64,000 nucleotides of DNA from Roseovarius sp. GTDB taxonomy: Bacteria > Pseudomonadota > Alphaproteobacteria > Rhodobacterales > Rhodobacteraceae. The position numbers and the translations under genes were made by a program. The stretch is from assembly GCA_027493545.1 (NCBI GenBank), contig JAOSKR010000003.1:305360-369359 (forward strand), given 5' to 3'. How positions within the stretch are numbered: the first letter of the stretch is position 1; each line of letters begins with the position of its first letter. Below, piece after piece: positions 48,293 to 58,576 of the stretch. A model generated the notes under the pieces. That model had not been told where the DNA came from. It made no database searches and was given only the letters and a program-made list of their open reading frames with translations.

Positions 48293-49030
48293 TCACCCGT
48301 AGCGCGCCACGAAGTTGCGCAGGATCATCTCGGGTGCGAACACGTCCGCCGCGCGGCACATCGCGATCAGGTCGTCCGCGGTCTCGGGCGCGAAATAGCC
48401 CTTGTTGCGGTATATTCGGATGCGGGTCTCGAACCCGTCGGCATCGGCCTCGGGGTGGAACTGGGTGGCATAGACGTTGCGCCCGTGGCGCACCATCTGG
48501 AACGGGCAGGCGACCGATCGTACCAGGTGCGCGCAACCATCTGGCAGCGCCTGCAGTGCCTCCTTGTGGCCGACGAAGGCGTCAAAGGCGGTCGGCACGC
48601 CGTCGAGCAGCGGGTCGTTCCTGCCAGCCGCCGTCACCTCGCAGGCCGAGGTGCCAGCCGGCTCGGAAAAGGCGTGCTTGCCGACATCGCCGCCCAGATG
48701 GCGGCCCAAAATACCAATGCCGTAGCAGCAGCCGAGGAACGGGAAATCCCTCTGGATGATCCGCGGCATGAGCGACAGCACCCCGGCCTCGATCTGTGCC
48801 TCGACGGGGGATTTCCTTTCGGGCGGATCGCTGACGCAGCCCGGCCCGCCACCGACGATCACCCCGGCATGGTCGTCGAGGCGCAAGCCTTCGGGCAGTG
48901 CCTCGCAATCGAGCCGGATGCGACGGGCGCGCGCCGCATCCAGTCCGCCCTTGCGCAGGATCGCGGCGAACTCGTCATCGGCGGCCTGCGCCTCCGGGCG
49001 CAGTTGCAGGACCAGAAAGGGCTTGGGCAT
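48293..49030 (-). CDS. Class I glutamine amidotransferase (GuaA-like), stand-alone
   Basis: 245 residues. The triad nucleophile is in 'FLGCCYGIGILGRHLGG' and the His in 'YATQFHPEADADGF'; 'HAGVIVGGGPGCVSD' precedes. No synthetase domain is fused, so it belongs to the stand-alone GMP-synthase-like amidotransferases of uncertain partner, often linked to glutamine or polyamine metabolism. Monocistronic, convergent with ctpA. The exact substrate is unknown. Confidence 0.88.
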   Translation of the reverse strand: MPKPFLVLQLRPEAQAADDEFAAILRKGGLDAARARRIRLDCEALPEGLRLDDHAGVIVGGGPGCVSDPPERKSPVEAQIEAGVLSLMPRIIQRDFPFLGCCYGIGILGRHLGGDVGKHAFSEPAGTSACEVTAAGRNDPLLDGVPTAFDAFVGHKEALQALPDGCAHLVRSVACPFQMVRHGRNVYATQFHPEADADGFETRIRIYRNKGYFAPETADDLIAMCRAADVFAPEMILRNFVARYG

Positions 49031-49156
49031 GCGGGGTTCCTCGAAAACGCCGGCCCTGACTGGCCGGTTTCAAAGCCCCCCGTCAAGCGCGCGGGTTGAC
49101 CCCGCCGGGCAAAGGAATACCCTGCGCGCGAGCCCGAGACCGCCAGAGGATCCAAG

Positions 49157-49399
49157 ATGACCCAGCGCCTGCACCTTGTCTTCGGAGGCGAGTTGAAAGA
49201 GCCCGCGAAGAACATTTTCAAGAACGTCGACGACATTCATATCGTGGGGGTCTTTCCCGACTATGCTAGCGCCTATGACGCCCGGAAGGCCGAAGCCCAG
49301 CGCACCGTCGACAACGCGCACATGCGTTACTACATCGCCCATCTGCACCGCCTGCGCGACGAGGAAACCGAAGCCTCGCCGACCGAGGAGCTGGGCTGA
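49157..49399 (+). CDS. DUF4170 family small protein
   Basis: 80 residues: 'MTQRLHLVFGGELKEPAKN', then 'VDDIHIVGVFPDYASAYDAR' and 'AHMRYYIAHLHRL'. This small soluble family is regularly found immediately upstream of the Kdo transferase gene in Rhodobacteraceae, as here (6 bases to waaA). It may be connected to lipid A/Kdo assembly; no biochemical role is known to me. Ribosome site AGGATCCAAG. Confidence 0.85.
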   Translation: MTQRLHLVFGGELKEPAKNIFKNVDDIHIVGVFPDYASAYDARKAEAQRTVDNAHMRYYIAHLHRLRDEETEASPTEELG

Positions 49400-49405
49400 G
49401 GAAGG

Positions 49406-50629
49406 ATGGCCGTCCTGGGCAAGCCGGGGATCAGCCGGATGCAAGCACGGCCCGGCGCCGCGCCTGCGCGGGGGGTGCCGCCGCCACCCCGCCCCGAAGG
49501 CGAGGTCGTCTGGTACCAGGCCACGACGCCCGATCATGCCGACCTGGCGGAGGAGCTTGCCGAACGGCTGACCCGGGACCGTCCGGGCCTGCATGTGCTG
49601 CTGACCGGGGCGCCCGGAATTCTGGCTGAGTGGTCGCCTTGCTCCGGCGTTCTCGCATGTCCGTTGCCCGGCGATGACGGCCCTGCCGTGCAGGCGTTTG
49701 TCGAGTACTGGCGGCCGGATATCGGCATCTGGACGGCCGGCGAGGTAAGACCGGCCTTGCTGGCCGCCGCGGACAGGAGCGGCGTGCCGCTCTATCTGGT
49801 CGATGCCGACGCGGCGCATCTGCCGGGCACGAGCTGGCGGTTCATTCCCAGCGCCACGCGCGCGGCACTGCGACGTTTCGGGCTGATCATGGCGCGCAGC
49901 AGCGCTGACGAGATCGCCCTGCGCCGCCGTCTGGGGCTGCGCGACGCCGCGATCACCGTCACCGGACCGCTGCGGGTGACCTCCAAACCGCTGCCCTTCG
50001 ATCAAGGCGACCACGAGGAGCTATCGGCGCTCCTGCGGGCGCGCCCGGTCTGGCTGGCGGCGCATCTGCGCCCCGAAGAGGCCGAAATCGTGCTGCAGGC
50101 CAATGCCGGGATCATCCGGGTCTCGCATCGCGCGCTCGTGGTGATGGCACCCGAACGGCCCGAACGGAGCGCCCCCTTCCGCGAGGCACTCGAGGCCGCC
50201 GGCCTGCGCTATGTCGCCTGGTCCGAAGGGGCGCGCCCGGACGAGACGACGCAGGCGATCCTGGCCGATACGGCGGGCGAGCTGGGGCTCTGGTACCGGA
50301 TCGCGCCGATCAGCTTCATGGGCGGATCGCTGGTGCCGGGCGGGCCGGGAAGCGACCCCGACGAGCCGGCGGCGCATGGCTCGGCCATACTCTACGGCCC
50401 CAATATCCGTGACCACGTCGCCGCCTATGCGCTCTATGCCGAAGCCGGTGCGGCGCGCATCGTGCGCGACGCCGCGACGCTCGCCGGGGCGGTGCGGCGC
50501 ACTATCCCGCCCGATCAGGCGGCGCGGATGGCGCACGCGGCCTGGGATGTGGCGACCAAGAACGCGGCGGTGATGGATCGTCTCGTCGAAATCGTCCTGG
50601 ATGCGCTCGACGCGCGCGGGGCGGGCTGA
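49406..50629 (+). CDS. waaA: 3-deoxy-D-manno-octulosonic acid (Kdo) transferase
   Basis: 407 residues, GT30 family. Landmarks are '[20 protein letters not shown]', '[19 protein letters not shown]' (acceptor-side Glu region), '[12 protein letters not shown]' and the donor-site '[20 protein letters not shown]...[10 protein letters not shown]'. It adds Kdo from CMP-Kdo to lipid IVA at the inner membrane. There is no clear N-terminal membrane anchor; the leader is Pro-rich and a later start is possible. It overlaps lpxK by TGATG, so inner-core and lipid A steps are co-expressed. Confidence 0.92.
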   Translation: MAVLGKPGISRMQARPGAAPARGVPPPPRPEGEVVWYQATTPDHADLAEELAERLTRDRPGLHVLLTGAPGILAEWSPCSGVLACPLPGDDGPAVQAFVEYWRPDIGIWTAGEVRPALLAAADRSGVPLYLVDADAAHLPGTSWRFIPSATRAALRRFGLIMARSSADEIALRRRLGLRDAAITVTGPLRVTSKPLPFDQGDHEELSALLRARPVWLAAHLRPEEAEIVLQANAGIIRVSHRALVVMAPERPERSAPFREALEAAGLRYVAWSEGARPDETTQAILADTAGELGLWYRIAPISFMGGSLVPGGPGSDPDEPAAHGSAILYGPNIRDHVAAYALYAEAGAARIVRDAATLAGAVRRTIPPDQAARMAHAAWDVATKNAAVMDRLVEIVLDALDARGAG

Positions 50630-51633
50630 TGCGCGCGCCCGCCTTCTGGGACAATCCGCCCGGCGCGCCCGGTCCCCGGCCCCGCCTGCTGGCCCCGCTC
50701 GGTGCGCTCTACGCCTGCGCCACTGCCCGGCGCATCGCGCGCGGCGAGGGCTTTCGCCCCGGCGTGCCGGTCATTTGCGTCGGCAACCTGCATGCCGGCG
50801 GCACCGGCAAGACGCCAACGGTGATCGCGCTCATCGATCGGCTCAGGGCGCGCGGGCTCAGCCCGGCGGTGATCTCGCGCGGGCATGGCGGGGCGCTCAA
50901 GGGCCCGGTGGCGGTCGATCCGCGCGCCCACACCCACCGGGATGTCGGCGACGAGCCCCTGCTCATCGCCGCCTTTGCCCCGGTCTGGGTCGGGCGCGAC
51001 CGCGCCGCCGCCGCCCGAGCCGCCGCCCGATCGGGCGCGGGCGTGATCGTGATGGATGACGGCTTTCAGAACCCGGCCGTCGCCAAGGACCTCTCGGTGG
51101 TCGTGGTCGATGCCGCCAGGGGCTTTGGCAACGGCCGCTGCATTCCCGCCGGCCCCCTGCGCGAGCCGGTAGCAGTAGGCCTCGCGCGCGCCGATCTGCT
51201 GCTGTCGATCGGGCCTGACACCGCGCAGCGCGAATTCGGGGCGCGCTGGGGCGGCTGGCTGTCGCTGCCGCATCTCACCGGGCGGCTGGAACCGCTTCCC
51301 ACCGGCATGGACTGGGCCGACGGCCGCTTTCTCGCCTTCGCCGGCATCGGCTATCCCGAGAAGTTCTTTGCCACGCTGCGCGCGCTCGGCGCCGATCTGG
51401 TGCGTGCCGAGGCGCTGGAGGATCACCAGCCGCTGACGGCGGCGCTGATGGCGCGGCTGGAAAACGAGGCGCTGCTCGTCGGTGCCCAGCTGGTCACCAC
51501 CGAAAAGGACGCGGTGCGCCTGCCGCAGGCGTTCCGTCAGAAGGTGGTGACGCTGCCGGTGCGGCTCGAGATCGGGGACTGGGGGCCGCTTGACGCGGCG
51601 CTGGCGGAAAACCTTCCGCCGCCCCAAACCTGA
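50629..51633 (+). CDS. lpxK: Tetraacyldisaccharide 4'-kinase
   Basis: 334 residues. '[20 protein letters not shown]' contains the P-loop near residue 55. '[17 protein letters not shown]' and '[18 protein letters not shown]' (catalytic DDGFQN) follow, then '[12 protein letters not shown]' near the C-terminus, all LpxK landmarks. It phosphorylates lipid A disaccharide at the 4' position. Translationally coupled to waaA. Confidence 0.95.
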   Translation: MRAPAFWDNPPGAPGPRPRLLAPLGALYACATARRIARGEGFRPGVPVICVGNLHAGGTGKTPTVIALIDRLRARGLSPAVISRGHGGALKGPVAVDPRAHTHRDVGDEPLLIAAFAPVWVGRDRAAAARAAARSGAGVIVMDDGFQNPAVAKDLSVVVVDAARGFGNGRCIPAGPLREPVAVGLARADLLLSIGPDTAQREFGARWGGWLSLPHLTGRLEPLPTGMDWADGRFLAFAGIGYPEKFFATLRALGADLVRAEALEDHQPLTAALMARLENEALLVGAQLVTTEKDAVRLPQAFRQKVVTLPVRLEIGDWGPLDAALAENLPPPQT

Positions 51634-51846
51634 AACGAGTCTCCGAGGACGCCATTTGCGGGAAATGTTCTCGCCTCCGGGCCGGGAGGCACCTCACCAG
51701 CGATGCCGGAGCGCGCGCGTGGCCTCATTGGCGATCCGCAATTCCGCAATGGCGGGTTGGAGCCCAGGGTTGCGGATGCTGCACCATCATTAAATGGCCG
51801 TAATCATCCGGCAGAACACTCCACATGACGGCTGTTGGAGGGAAAT

Positions 51847-52855
51847 TTGAGACGTCACATTTTACCGCTTACAGTACTTTTGATCGCTTCGGAAGCTGGC
51901 GCTCAATCGGCAATAGAACGACATGCTTGGCAAGATGCGCGAACATTTGAACCCGGCAGCAGAACGGCCGCGGCGATTACGGGCGTCATCACGCTTTCAG
52001 GGAATGCTGGATTCGCGTCCGAAGGAACCAGAATGAACATGACATTCGCGAATGGCGCGACCGTCGAACTCACGTCCCAAGGAGCGTCTTGGCGGACCCT
52101 GGGACTTGTCGGGAGGGAAGCAAACGGCCGAGGTGTTTGTGCTTTCTGATCATCCCGGCCCACTTCAGAACGGCAACACGCTTTGTGGTGGCGAGGATTC
52201 TGAGCAAGAACTCTACGCGGTTTTCTATGAACACAGCCTGTTAGGTCTTCCGCCGACGCTGAATCTTGCGGTATTTCAGACGCCCGAGCCTCCGTTCGAT
52301 ATCAGCAGCCCAGGTTTGTGCGGGACATACTCCTACGAAATTGATGAATTCGATGGTGCAACCGTTCCAGATGAAGTGGTCAAATCCACTGCCGAGACCA
52401 CAAAAGCCGGTCTTTGGCGGTTACACACGCGAACTAACCCGATCGACGACACGAGTACCGTTACCCTTTCGCTCGAGGCAGAGACCGGCACGTCCCGTCT
52501 CGGAAATCCTATTACCTTTGTGGCGCGCTGTAAGTCGAGCAAGACTGAGACGTATGTGATCTGGGGCGACTACCTCGGGGACGACTCCCGTGACGTCTAT
52601 TCCGAGTGGAAGAACGTCATCGTCCGGATTGGAGAGGGAGAAGCAAGAAAGGAACGCTGGGGTGTGTCAACAGACCGCGAGGCAACCTTTGCACCCGATT
52701 GGGCAGGAAGTTTATTAAAGGAAATGCTGGACGAAGACAGGCTTGTCCTGCAGACGATTCCCTACGGTGAAAACCCTAACACTGCGATATTCGATATTTC
52801 GGGTCTAAGGAATATCCTCGGCGAACTGGCTGGAACATGCAATTGGAGCTTCTGA
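51847..52855 (+). CDS. Secreted VasI/TagO-like protein, frame-split
   Basis: About 336 residues. A TTG start 5 bases after GGAGG opens a signal peptide ('LRRHILPLTVLLIASEAGAQ'). The frame breaks at 52096-52103 (extra A before CCCTGGG); removing it gives 'ASWRPWDLSGGKQTAEVFV'. The C-terminus 'RWGVSTDREATFAPDWAGSL', 'QTIPYGENPNTAIFDISGLR' and final 'GTCNWSF' match the pattern of the type VI secretion-associated VasI/TagO domain. No other secretion genes are nearby and the GC is lower than in flanking genes, suggesting acquired DNA. Function unknown. Confidence 0.65.
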
Positions 52856-53018
52856 ACCAGATTTCAGAATTCACCGAAGCCGACTTCTGAGATTTTCGCG
52901 CAAATGTCAGCTTGGTCCCGCACAGCGGACCTCCGTGACGAACGTCACGCTCGCAACGTCTAGCACGGGCGTGAGGCTGCAGGAACATGGGGTGGCCGAG
53001 TGCGCTGGTCACCCCCCC

Positions 53019-54134
53019 TCAATCGTCCTCGCCCAGCCGGGGCGAGGGCCGTTCGAGCGCCAGTTCCCCGTCGGAAAACCGGAACGGGCCGCGCACCCCC
53101 GGAACACCGTCGAGCACGACCTTGAGCCCGCGCGCCTTGATCTGCGGGTCGTCGAACACCTCGGCCATGTCGTTGATCGGGCCGGCCGGAATGCCCTGCG
53201 CCTCGCACGCCGCGAGCAGCTCGTGCCTGGTGAAACCCCTGGTGCGGATCGTGAGCGCGTCACTCAGCGCGAGGCGGTTCAGGACCCTGTCGGCGTTGCT
53301 GCGATACTCGGGGGCCTCGGCCAGCTCGGGGCAGCCCAGCAGGCCGCAGAGTCGCTGGTACTGACGGTCGTTGCCGGTAGCGATGATGATATGGCCGTCG
53401 GCGCAGTCGAAGACCTGATAGGGTGCGAGGTTGGGGTGAAAATTGCCTGTCCGCCCCGGCGATGTGCCGGTGGCGAGGTAATTCATCGCCTGGTTCGCTG
53501 TCGCGGCCACCGCGCAGTCGAGCAATGCCATGTCGATATGCTGACCTCGCCCGGTACGCCCGCGCTGGTGAAGCGCCGCGAGGATCCCGGCCACCGAATA
53601 GAGCCCGGTGAAAAGGTCGGTCACCGCCACGCCGGCGCGCTGCGGCTGGCCGTCGGGGTCGCCGGTGATCGACATGAACCCCGACATCCCCTGAATGATA
53701 TAGTCGTAGCCCGCGCGGTGGGCATAGGGCCCGTCCTGCCCGAAGCCGGTGATCGAGCAATAGATCAGTCCGGGGTTGATCGCCTTGAGGCTGTCGTAGT
53801 CGAGCCCGTAGCGCGCCAGCCCGCCGACCTTGAAGTTCTCGATCAGGATATCGGCCTCGCGCACCAGCGCGCGTACCTTCTCCTGCCCCTCCTCGGTGCG
53901 AAAATCGGCGGTGACGCTCTTCTTGCCGCGGTTGCAGCCGTGAAAATAGGCCGCCGAGCGATCGCCGTCACGTTCGATGAACGGCGGACCCCAGGCGCGG
54001 GTATCGTCGCCTGCGGGGCTTTCGACCTTGATCACCTCGGCACCGAGATCGGCCAGTGTCTGCCCGGCCCAGGGACCGGCGAGGATGCGCGCCAGCTCGA
54101 CTACCCTGAGCCCGGCGAGCGGTGCCGCGCTCAT
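53019..54134 (-). CDS. CaiB/BaiF family (class III) CoA-transferase
   Basis: 371 residues. 'LAGLRVVELARILAGPWAGQ', 'LGAEVIKVE', 'NFKVGGLARYGLDYDSLKA' and 'HIDMALLDCAVAATANQAMN' (catalytic Asp in ALLDC) are the family pattern. It moves CoA between carboxylic acids; the substrate cannot be read from the sequence. The start overlaps the DsbA-like stop by ATGA, an odd pairing that probably reflects compact gene order rather than shared function. Confidence 0.9.
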   Translation of the reverse strand: MSAAPLAGLRVVELARILAGPWAGQTLADLGAEVIKVESPAGDDTRAWGPPFIERDGDRSAAYFHGCNRGKKSVTADFRTEEGQEKVRALVREADILIENFKVGGLARYGLDYDSLKAINPGLIYCSITGFGQDGPYAHRAGYDYIIQGMSGFMSITGDPDGQPQRAGVAVTDLFTGLYSVAGILAALHQRGRTGRGQHIDMALLDCAVAATANQAMNYLATGTSPGRTGNFHPNLAPYQVFDCADGHIIIATGNDRQYQRLCGLLGCPELAEAPEYRSNADRVLNRLALSDALTIRTRGFTRHELLAACEAQGIPAGPINDMAEVFDDPQIKARGLKVVLDGVPGVRGPFRFSDGELALERPSPRLGEDD

Positions 54135-54817
54135 TGCGCCAGCGCCTTGTCGATCAGCGCCTTCAACTCGTCATAGGCCATGTTGGAATGCTTCTCCCCG
54201 TCAATCACCAGGCTTGGAGTGGAAGAGATGCCGTCGGCCTCGGCGTGCTGCTGATACCAGGCCACCAGGGTCCTGGCCTTGTCGTTGTCGGCCAGACAGG
54301 CGTCAAGGAGCTCGTTGTCGAGCCCGGCCGCCTTGCCGATCTTGCGCAGCCGGTCGGCGACCGCAACCGGATCCTGCCCGTCGCCGATCCACTTGCGCTG
54401 CTGATCGAAGAGCATGCCGGCGATGCCGAAGAAGCGGTCGGTCCCGCCGCAGCGGGCGACCATCGACGCCCAGAGCCCGAGCCGGTCGAAATAGACGTCG
54501 CGAAAGACGAACCGCACCTTGCCGGTGTCGATGTAATCGGCCTTGAGCCGCTTGAACTGGTCGTCATGGAAGTTGGCGCAGTGCGGACAGGTGAAGGAGG
54601 CGTATTCGACCACCGTCACCGGCGCATCCGGGTCGCCGAGCGTCATCTCGATTATCGACGAGGTGTCGACGTCCTCGGCCAGCGTGTCATCGGCGGGCTG
54701 GGTGGCGGTGGTCCCGGCCGGAATGGCCGTTTCCGGCTCGGGCCGCGCGGTGAGCCACCAGACCAAGGCCGGCAACAAGGGCGAGGGCAATTGCCCCCGG
54801 TAGGATCATGCGATTCA
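54131..54817 (-). CDS. DsbA-family thiol:disulfide oxidoreductase, frame-split in the N-terminus
   Basis: About 229 residues. The start at 54815-54817 gives a membrane or signal segment 'MILPGAIALALVAGLGLV', and the frame then shifts near 54760 to 'WWLTARPEPETAIPAG'. The thioredoxin domain has the redox site CPHC in 'EYASFTCPHCANFHDDQFKR' and the cis-Pro in 'ISSTPSLVIDG'. It should form or transfer disulfides in the periplasm. It is followed by the CoA transferase and preceded by the DUF721 gene on the same strand. Confidence 0.88.
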
Positions 54818-54822
54818 TCGGG

Positions 54823-55345
54823 TCAGTCCTTCGCTCGGGATTTGGGTCTGGATAGAACGTTCCGACCCAGAGCTTCAAGGGCCTGCCGGAGACCCTCGTC
54901 GGCAACCGGCCGGGCGATCTCGGCGGCGGCTCGGAGTGTGGCCGGATCGGGCGGCGCCGCGGGGGCGCGCGTCAGGCTCCGGAGCAAACACCGCCTGGCC
55001 CTCGGCAAAGCCGGTGGGCGCGGTCTGGGTGATGCGGATGCGGGCGATGGCGTTGTAGCCGTAGACCGCGTTCACCCGCTCGCGCAACGCCTCCTTCTGC
55101 ATCTCCAGCATCGGTGCCTCGGCACCGGTGGTCAGCACCGTCAGCGTGGCGCCGAACCCCGCGCGGCCGTAACTCACCTCGACCGGGCGGGCGATGGCGG
55201 CGATATCTTCTCCGGCGATCTCGGACCAGTGCGTCAGCACCCGGCCGACGGCAAAGCCCCGCGATTCCGAAAGCTTGCGCAGCTGCGGCGCCAGAAGCGA
55301 CGCGCTGCGCCGAAACCCCCGCGTGGTGCGCTTTTCGGCCGACAT
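54823..55345 (-). CDS. DUF721/DciA-like protein, frame-split
   Basis: About 174 residues. The N-terminal part 'RRSASLLAPQLRKLSESRGF' and 'VLTHWSEIAGEDIAAIARPV' is the DUF721 domain, related to the replicative helicase loader DciA. The frame shifts near 54975, after 'GFAEGQAVFAPEP', and continues 'LTRAPAAPPDPATLRAAAEI' to a basic end. It lies between a DsbA-like gene (5 bases) and divergent mutY, a conserved neighbourhood in Rhodobacteraceae. Confidence 0.82.
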
Positions 55346-55428
55346 GGATGACCTCCCCGTGCGTTTGCCCTATCTAGGCGCAAACTGGGGACGTGGCCAG
55401 TGCCGGCCGCAGGCAAAAGGGATAACGG

Positions 55429-56526
55429 ATGCGTGACGCCGGGGTTGAGGCGCTGCTTGACTGGTACGACCGCCATGCGCGCGATCTGCCCTGGCGCGTG
55501 TGCCCCGATGTGCGGGCGCGCGGTGTGCGCCCCGACCCTTATGCGGTGTGGCTTTCGGAGGTGATGCTGCAACAGACCACGGTGGCGGCGGTGCGCGGCT
55601 ATTTCGAGCGCTTCGCCGCGCGCTGGCCCGACGTGCACGCGCTTGCCGCCGCCGAGGAGGCGGCGGTGATGGGCGAATGGGCCGGGCTCGGCTACTACGC
55701 ACGGGCGCGCAACCTGGTGAGGTGCGCGCGCGCGGTGGTGCGCGATCACGGCGGGCGTTTTCCCGAAACCCGCGCCGGGCTCGAGGCGCTGCCGGGGATC
55801 GGACCCTACACCGGGGCGGCCATCGCCGCCATCGCGTTCGACGCGCCCGAGACGGTGGTCGACGGCAATGTCGAGCGGGTGATGGCGCGGCTGTTCGGCA
55901 TCGAGACGCCGCTGCCGGCGGCGAAACCCGAATTGCGCGCCGCCGCCGCGCGGTTGACGCCGAGCGAGCGCCCGGGCGATTACGCCCAGGCGGTGATGGA
56001 TCTGGGCGCCACGATCTGTACGCCGCGGCGGCCGGCCTGCGGGCTCTGCCCCTGGGCCGGGGCCTGCGCCGCCCGCGCGGCGGGCATCGCCGGCGAATTG
56101 CCGCGCCGGGCACCGAAGGCGGCCAAGCCCATGCGGTTGGGCATCGCCTATGTCGGGCGGCGCGCCGACGGCGCCTGGCTGGTCGAGCGCCGGCCGGCGC
56201 GCGGGCTTCTGGGCGGGATGCTGGGCTGGCCGGGGAGCGACTGGGGCGAGGCCCCGGAACCGGCCCAGCCGGCGGCGGGCGACTGGCGGCGGCTGGGCGC
56301 GGAGGCGCGCCACACCTTCACCCATTTTCACCTGCGCCTGGCCATCGAGGTGGCCGCGCTGCCGGCCGGTGCCGTGCCCCGGCGGGGGCGGTTCGTGCCG
56401 GCGGTCGAATTCCGCCCCGGCGAGATGCCGACCCTGATGCGAAAGGTTTTTGACTTGGCGCGCGGAAGTTTCGACAATACCCCCGCGCCGGGCGATATGC
56501 GCGCGAAAGAGGAGAAAACCCGATGA
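55429..56526 (+). CDS. mutY: A/G-specific adenine glycosylase
   Basis: 365 residues. 'DPYAVWLSEVMLQQTTVAAV' (EVMLQQT catalytic Glu), HhH 'LEALPGIGPYTGAAIAAIAF', catalytic Asp in 'VVDGNVERVMARLF' and Fe-S Cys pattern 'CTPRRPACGLCPWAGAC' (C-x6-C-x2-C-x5-C). The C-terminal Nudix-like domain ('HTFTHFHLRL') reads 8-oxo-G. It removes adenine mispaired with 8-oxoguanine. The stop overlaps the alkane-hydroxylase start (ATGA). Confidence 0.95.
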   Translation: MRDAGVEALLDWYDRHARDLPWRVCPDVRARGVRPDPYAVWLSEVMLQQTTVAAVRGYFERFAARWPDVHALAAAEEAAVMGEWAGLGYYARARNLVRCARAVVRDHGGRFPETRAGLEALPGIGPYTGAAIAAIAFDAPETVVDGNVERVMARLFGIETPLPAAKPELRAAAARLTPSERPGDYAQAVMDLGATICTPRRPACGLCPWAGACAARAAGIAGELPRRAPKAAKPMRLGIAYVGRRADGAWLVERRPARGLLGGMLGWPGSDWGEAPEPAQPAAGDWRRLGAEARHTFTHFHLRLAIEVAALPAGAVPRRGRFVPAVEFRPGEMPTLMRKVFDLARGSFDNTPAPGDMRAKEEKTR

Positions 56527-57661
56527 TATCTGCCGACCGGCTCGCGCGACTGCAAGGCGCGCTGCCCTTCTGGGTGTCGCTGCTGCTGGTGCCTCTGGCG
56601 CTGATCGGCGCGGCGCGGGGCGGCTGGACGGTGCTTCTGCTGCCGGTTGCCGCCTGGTATGTCTTTGCCGGGCTCGACGCCGCCCTTGGGCTCAATACCG
56701 AAAACGCGGACCCCGAGACCGCCGAAGACCGGCTGCGCTGGTACAAGCCCCTCACCCTGGTCTGGGTTCCGGTGCAATTCTGCCTGCTCTTCGGACTGAT
56801 CTGGTATGTCACCGGCCCCGGTGACGCGCATCTGTCGGCGCTCGAGACGGTGGTGCTCTTCTTCGGCGTCGGCGTCATCACCGGCACCATCGGCATCAAC
56901 TACAGCCATGAACTCATGCACCGGCAGGACCGGGGCGAGCGGTTCATGGCCGACTTCTGCTGGCGATGGTGCTCTATTCGCACTTTCGCTCCGAGCATCT
57001 CCTGGTGCATCACCGCCATGTCGGCACCCCGCGCGACGCGGTGACGGCACGCATGAACGAGGGCTTTCACCGCTTCTTTCCGCGCGTGCTGCGGCAGTCG
57101 CTGGTCTCGGCGTTCCGGGCCGAGAAGGACAAGCTCGCCCGTCGCGGCCGGGGCTGGACGCGTCCCGCCAACCCGTTTTTCCGCTACTGGATGCTGCAGG
57201 GGCTGATGCTGCTGCTGGCGGTGCTCATCGGCGGCTGGGCGGGGCTGGGGCTCTTCGTGTGGCAGGCGCTGGTCGCGGTCTGGCAGCTCGAACTGGTCAA
57301 TTACGTCGAGCATTACGGGCTGACGCGCAAACATCTGGGCGAGGGTCGCTACGAGCCGGTCAGGCCGCGCCACAGCTGGAACGCCGCGCACAAGGCATCG
57401 AACTGGCTGCTGATCAACCTGCAACGCCATTCCGACCACCACCTGCGGCCCGACCGCCGCTTTCCGCTGTTGCAGAACTACGGCACCGACGAGGCGCCGC
57501 AACTGCCCCTACGGCTATCCGCTGATGACCCGGCGGCGCTGATTCCGTCGCTGTGGCGGCGGAAGATGAACCCGCGCGTACGGCTCTGGCGGCAGATGTA
57601 TTACCCCGAGATCACCGACTGGCGGCCCTACGACAAGGCGCTCAATCCGATGCCGCGCTGA
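56523..57661 (+). CDS. AlkB-type membrane di-iron alkane 1-monooxygenase, frame-split
   Basis: About 379 residues. Several hydrophobic segments alternate with His boxes: 'INYSHELMHR', 'HFRSEHLLVHHRHVGTPRD' and 'INLQRHSDHHLRPDRRF', plus 'ELVNYVEHYGL' between them. The frame breaks at TTCTGCTGGCG (56957-56967); one added C gives ADFLLAMVLYSHF. The di-iron centre would hydroxylate alkanes or fatty acyl chains using rubredoxin; no rubredoxin gene is adjacent. It is coupled to mutY. Confidence 0.87.
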
Positions 57662-57671
57662 TCCCGAGATG

Positions 57672-57689
57672 ATCCCGCGGGCGCGGGAT
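57672..57689. terminator. Hairpin after the alkane hydroxylase gene
   Basis: ATCCCGCG-GG-CGCGGGAT, a perfect 8-bp stem, begins 10 bases after the stop codon. No T tract of useful length follows, so termination is plausible but not certain. Confidence 0.5.
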
Positions 57690-57755
57690 TTCGTGTCTGG
57701 CGTTCGGGACGGGAAAGGCACCGGGGCCGACGTGCCGTGTTTCATCTTTCTGCAA

Positions 57756-58524
57756 GGGTCTACCACAGCTGAGGTGTTCTGAGAGTATGCTAAGGTGCTC
57801 TCATGGCTCAGAAAAACGCCTATCTGTTTCGGGGGAGAATTTCGGAGAGGAAATTCCGCGATCTCCTGCGCCTCTTCGCCCTCGATATCACCGCCGATCG
57901 CGCGGCCGAGTTGACCGGCCTGCATCACAATACGACGCTCGCGCTCTACCGCCTCCTGCGCCTGCGAATGGCCGAGTTGGCTCAGGAAGGCTGCCCCTTC
58001 CGCGGCCAGGTCGAACTGGACGAGAGCTACTTCGGTCCGACCCGCCAAAGGGGCAGGTCCGGCCTCGGCCGGGGACGCGGCGTCACAGGCAAGGTGCCCG
58101 TCTTCGGCATCCTGGAACGTGGCGGGCGAGTGCATTGTCAGATCGTGAAAAACTGTTCCAAAGCAACGCTCTTGGCCATTCTCGAGGGCCGGGTGGAGTT
58201 GTCGGCCGAGGTCGTCACCGATGGCTTTCGCAGCTACGACGGACTGGTCGAAGCCGGCTTCAAACGCCATCACCGGATCAACAAATACTGGAACCGAGAC
58301 CGTGCGATCTTTTCCGAGAACGGCGTCCACATCAATGGCATCGAGAGCTTCTGGAGCTACGCCAAACGCCGCCACGCCAAGTTCAACGGCCTGCGCCGGA
58401 CCAGCTTTCCGATCTTCCTCAAAGAAACCGAATTCCGCTTCAACAACCGAGAAACAGACCTCTATCGCATCCTGCTCAGATCGTGCAGAATAAAACCCCT
58501 CAGACGCTGAGCTGTGGTAGACCC
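57756..58524 (+). mobile_element. IS1595-family insertion sequence (ISXO2-like)
   Basis: 769 bases bounded by inverted repeats GGGTCTACCACAGCT. The flanks TTCTGCAA (57748-57755) and TTCTGAAA (58525-58532) form an 8-base target duplication with one mismatch, the duplication length of this family. A single transposase gene fills the element. It lies between the alkane hydroxylase and haemoglobin genes and disrupts neither. Confidence 0.9.
57803..58510 (+). CDS. IS1595-family transposase (ISXO2/IS1016 DDE)
   Basis: 235 residues, intact. 'GRISERKFRDLLRLFALD' and an HTH precede the catalytic core: 'GQVELDESYFGPTRQRG' (first Asp), 'VVTDGFRSYDGLVEAGF' (second Asp) and 'NGVHINGIESFWSYAKRRHA' (Asn/Glu region), then 'FNGLRRTSFPIFLKETEFRF'. 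The domain order and size match single-gene IS1595 elements. The copy looks active. Confidence 0.95.
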   Translation: MAQKNAYLFRGRISERKFRDLLRLFALDITADRAAELTGLHHNTTLALYRLLRLRMAELAQEGCPFRGQVELDESYFGPTRQRGRSGLGRGRGVTGKVPVFGILERGGRVHCQIVKNCSKATLLAILEGRVELSAEVVTDGFRSYDGLVEAGFKRHHRINKYWNRDRAIFSENGVHINGIESFWSYAKRRHAKFNGLRRTSFPIFLKETEFRFNNRETDLYRILLRSCRIKPLRR

Positions 58525-58576
58525 TTCTGAAAATACTCAGGCTCGCGGCCGGCTCCCGCGGCGCCCCCTCGACGGG

